From Anarhynchus alexandrinus (taxonomy: Eukaryota; Chordata; Aves; Charadriiformes; Charadriidae), in NCBI GenBank assembly GCA_008711295.1, contig VUYV01000090.1, forward strand, positions 2,177,124 to 2,241,123: a stretch of 64,000 bases of DNA, read 5' to 3'. The position numbers and the translations under genes are program-made. Positions 60,831-64,000 of this stretch are shown here, piece after piece; the stretch's first letter is position 1, and every line of letters begins with the position of its first letter. The notes beneath the pieces were generated by a model. It was not told the DNA's origin, made no database searches, and saw only the letters and a list, made by a program, of their open reading frames with translations.

Positions 60831-63675
60831 GTCATCATAGGGTCATCTATTTTCCCTCTGCCATGATGCTTCTTGTGAAATAAAATGCCTTCCTCTGCTC
60901 CCCTGGGAATCTAATTCTGTGTACTGAATAAATAAAACAGTGAAAGCAGGAACAGGAATAATTTTCTTTCCCTTTTAAGACTCTGCAGGCTAATTTATTC
61001 TGTGTTCGTATTTCACTTTTCCCCATCTACCTTCCACATTTTCTGTATTTTCTTCCATGTTTAAAACATGCTGTCTCTTTCACATGTCATTCTTTCTTAA
61101 CAACATAATACTTGACATAATCTGCCCTCTGGATCCTTTCTGTGGTGTAATTATGTTATCTTTGTTGTTATTGATTTCTGTTGCTAGGGGATGAGGTCGT
61201 GCCACTTCTGGACGGTTCTTCTTTGCAATTCAGCTGTATGCTTTTAACTCTTAAAGATTTTCCTCCTGAGAACGCTGAGTGCCAAGTTTTGAAGTCATAC
61301 AAAAATGCCAGCAATCCCAGAGGATGATTTTGTCTGAGGAAAGATTGCAAGATTTAATTATAAAATAGGAGAACAGATAGCAATTGAGAGAGATTCTGAT
61401 CTTAGCTGTTCCTTTCTGAAAGTAGAATTCGGCCAATGAACTTTGATTTTTTTCTTCAGCTCTGCTATGTTATTGTTCAAGAGTTTGAGTCAAAATATTA
61501 TAGGATTTCTTTATCACTTGCACACTTCCGACTGAATACCTTTTTTTTTTTGAAAGGGGCATCTCCTTTTGAAATACATAAACTATTTTTGCTCTTCACT
61601 GAGTTTCTGCTTTTTTATTGAATCTACATTGCATTTTCTCTGCAGAACAGAAATTTGGTTCCACAAAATGAAGGGGCTGATGCAGAACTTTTAAGATTTG
61701 AATAACAGTTGAAACCAAAGGGAAAGGTGAAATAGCTGAGGGAGGCTTTTTAAAACAAAATTGCTTCTTTCAACATAAACTGGGATTTGTTTTTGTCTGG
61801 TTGGTTGGTTGGTTGGTTGGTTGCGTGGTTTTTTAAGGGAACTTGAGACTGTTATGTGCTGTGCTCGTGGGTGAGATATTCATATGCTCTTGGGGTAAAA
61901 TCTATAGCTTCATACTTCCTGATTAAACTCTTACCATCTTACCGCAGCATTTTACTAAATACTTTGACATCTGCCTGGCTCTCTGAGAGCCCGCAGTATC
62001 CCTCACGGATTATGGAAGTTGGCAGCTCAGCTACTGTGGCCCTCAAATGGTCACTTGCTTATCTGTGGGGTGCCAGGTGGGAGCAGAGAGGCTACGTCAG
62101 ACCTTTGTCCCTGGTTTATTTCAGCCTGCTCTGGGCTCTGCAGCTGGCTGAGCTGCTGAACCCCAGTTGATAGGCTCTATGGTTGGAAAGGGCTGCCATA
62201 ACATCATGGCAGACTCTGCCGAGCACGACAATGATTCATCTGGCAGCTTCAGAAAAGACTGAGATATAATAACAGACTATTTTAAAAGGGGTTTAACGTA
62301 CTGTTTTATTGTATCTTGACTATCCTTTGCTTTCCTTGCATGAGGCTGTCAGACTCCGCCCAGTATGCAGTAACTGGGTTCAAGTAACACTCGAAATTCT
62401 GTAATTAACTACAACTATTTTGTTACGTGGCAGATCCTTTTTCAAATGTTTTTTTTCTGTTTGCCCTTGAAATTTGGATGTTACAGAGGTGTCTCTGGGA
62501 GACATTCTCAGAATTATGTTCCCTTGTACACAACAAAAGGCCAACTTGTAGTGGTATCTGGTATCAGAATCTGCAGTTATATTTAGGTCTATATCCATGT
62601 TCCTGGCTTGAGCGTGCAGGCATCTATCTCTTCCCCTTACCTAAAACCACTTTTCTTGTAAGAAATACCTTTATGCTTTCTGTATTAGTATGCTTTTCAG
62701 CTTGCTCTTCTCACTTTGGTAATGAATAGGTAGGTGAAAACAGCAAATATATCTGCCATCAAATTGCATACAGGGAAGGGTGAGTAGTCTCAGAAAGTGA
62801 CTTTTGAACTTTCAAACCAAAAGTGTTTGCACCAGATGCTTTTTCTTATTCTAAGCTAGCATGAAACGTGTCCTAAGCTGAATGTACTTGTGCTAAGGCA
62901 AAATGCAGTACTTGCAGTTTGAATGGTTCCCAAATGAATCATGAGCATCGTGCCGTACAGTGCAGAGTCCTGCTCTGCACATACATGTACACATATGCAC
63001 ATACTGCTTTCCTGTAAAGAGCCACTGATTTCTGCATCAAGTCACAGTATGGCCCAGATTTGAAAGCTGGATAACAACGACATGGCTGGGTGTGTAAAGA
63101 ACAGGTGTATGAACACTGTCTTCTCATTGCTGGCAACGTGGAAACAGCAAGAAGCCAAATAGGCATACTATTTTTTTGCCTCTGTGAATTTTGCTGTTCC
63201 CCAAACCTTTCTGTCTCTCTGCCTTGTGTGGTGCAGATCTCATGTTCAATCTGCCAGCCAACAACGGAGGTCATATGTTCTAGATGCATGTTCTTTTCCA
63301 GGTACATGTATATGCTATGTGTGGTAGAAGCAAACTAATACTGAGAAAATGATTCATGAAGCCATCTCCTAAGACCATGGCACAGAAGAATTGGTGGGCA
63401 ATTTTTATGTGAGCAAAAAGATGATGATGTTAAATGCTCATGAGAGGAGCAGGGGAAAGCAGAAATGTGTGCAGAGTGCTCTGCCTTTTTCTAACACAAA
63501 CAGTTGCATAGTAAATGGCATTTTTTTAAAACCTCATAAGGTTAAAGTCTCACTTTCTGTTAGAAGCTCCCTGCGGTAATGCCAGCCATCCTTTACGAGC
63601 CCTGTAGGAACAACATCTTTAGTTACAGCTATCAGAGACAGGCTCTTCTCTGCCTCCTCCTTCTCCTGCTGGCAG
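60831..63675. other. Non-coding DNA, nothing firm recognised
   Basis: AT-rich sequence holding the (GGTT)n tract at 61.8 kb. A GC-richer piece at 61980-62280 is open in one frame (104 codons from 61856) without any recognisable domain. Confidence 0.55.
61797..61822 (+). repeat. (GGTT)n microsatellite
   Basis: About six tandem TTGG units, then a diverged GCGTGG end. Confidence 0.95.
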
Positions 63676-63775
63676 ACTTCCCAGATTGGACCCATTTGGC
63701 TGACAACTTGCTCACCTGCGTCAGCCGACGGTGCGCAAAGGCATCCCAGAGCACTTGGCTCCAATCTTCCTCAAG
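63676..63775 (+). other. Exon-like segment with splice signals
   Basis: A pyrimidine-rich tract (CTCTGCCTCCTCCTTCTCCT) precedes GGCAG at 63671-63675, a good acceptor. One hundred bases later, CAAG|GTGAGAA gives a strong donor with G at 63776. Two of three frames are open across the 100 bases (33 codons from 63676, or the frame from 63678 that stops just past the donor). The peptide from either frame is not recognised. It could be a non-coding RNA exon, a UTR exon or coincidence. Confidence 0.22.
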
Positions 63776-64000
63776 GTGAGAACAGCTCCGTGACAGACAC
63801 ACTCGACACGCAAAGTCTCTCAGCACCGGAGAGGGGGGACGGGTGTGAGATTCCCCTTCACACTAAGTGGAGTCACACACCAGTTCCTGACACAGACTGC
63901 AATGAGGATGCGCTCCAGCTGCCTGTTTAGTACTGGAGCCAGACTCCAGCCATGGAGTACCTGCCTCAGCGCTTTCTGGTCCTCATGAGTTTAATCCTAA

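Noticed and set aside
62939..63307. 122-codon minus-strand frame
   Set aside because: Low-information peptide with many cysteines and tyrosines and no family pattern. The opposite strand is also partly open.
1..64000. CRISPR arrays, operons or bacterial features
   Set aside because: No regularly spaced repeats, ribosome-binding patterns or dense coding. The sequence is vertebrate nuclear DNA.

Overview
This window looks like nuclear DNA from a bird. The clearest sign is a set of CR1 LINE fragments ending in the avian-type 3' tail (ATTCTATG repeats), belonging to several subfamilies of very different ages. Around them are old amniote MIR/CORE-SINE-type copies, few and short microsatellites, and AT-rich single-copy sequence. 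I see no L1, Alu or recent LTR element. A crocodilian or turtle cannot be strictly excluded from sequence alone. The species and the nearest gene cannot be named.

I found no convincing host protein-coding gene, rRNA, tRNA gene or CRISPR array. The only long reading frame that is clearly protein-derived is the 323-codon C-terminal part of CR1 ORF2 (5446-6417, minus strand). It keeps the reverse transcriptase FADD motif but lacks everything upstream of motif B. The other frames are short, show no recognisable domain and fit chance. The window is best read as intergenic sequence (a gene desert) or the inside of a very large intron.

Layout. 1-5.4 kb: single-copy AT-rich DNA with two adjacent hairpins at 3.7 kb. 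5.4-6.4 kb: the youngest CR1 copy. 6.4-19.9 kb: single-copy DNA with a compositionally structured block at 7.5-7.9 kb, an ambiguous base in a poly-A tract at 8.4 kb and a 47-bp-period duplication at 17.6 kb. 19.9-22.3 kb: two further CR1 3' ends. 22.3-34.6 kb: no recognisable element except simple repeats and a C-rich tract at 31.4 kb. 35.2-37.6 kb: a cluster of ancient SINE or L2-like remnants. 37.6-54.0 kb: mostly single-copy, with an old CR1 3' end at 45.4 kb, two inverted members of an old dispersed repeat at 46.1 and 52.9 kb, and a degenerate 48-bp tandem duplication at 50.9 kb. 54.0-54.8 kb: a very old, long CR1 remnant. 55.6 and 60.7 kb: two MIR-type copies in opposite orientation. 56.8 kb: a 30-A tract. 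60.5 kb: a perfect palindrome. 63.7 kb: one exon-like segment with good splice signals.

No gene set here works together as a system, and I found no evidence for a new biological system. The observations most worth checking are the old repeats, the small palindromes and duplications, the possible conserved noncoding blocks and the exon-like segment. Repeat calls rest on consensus sequences recalled from memory, since no database search was possible.
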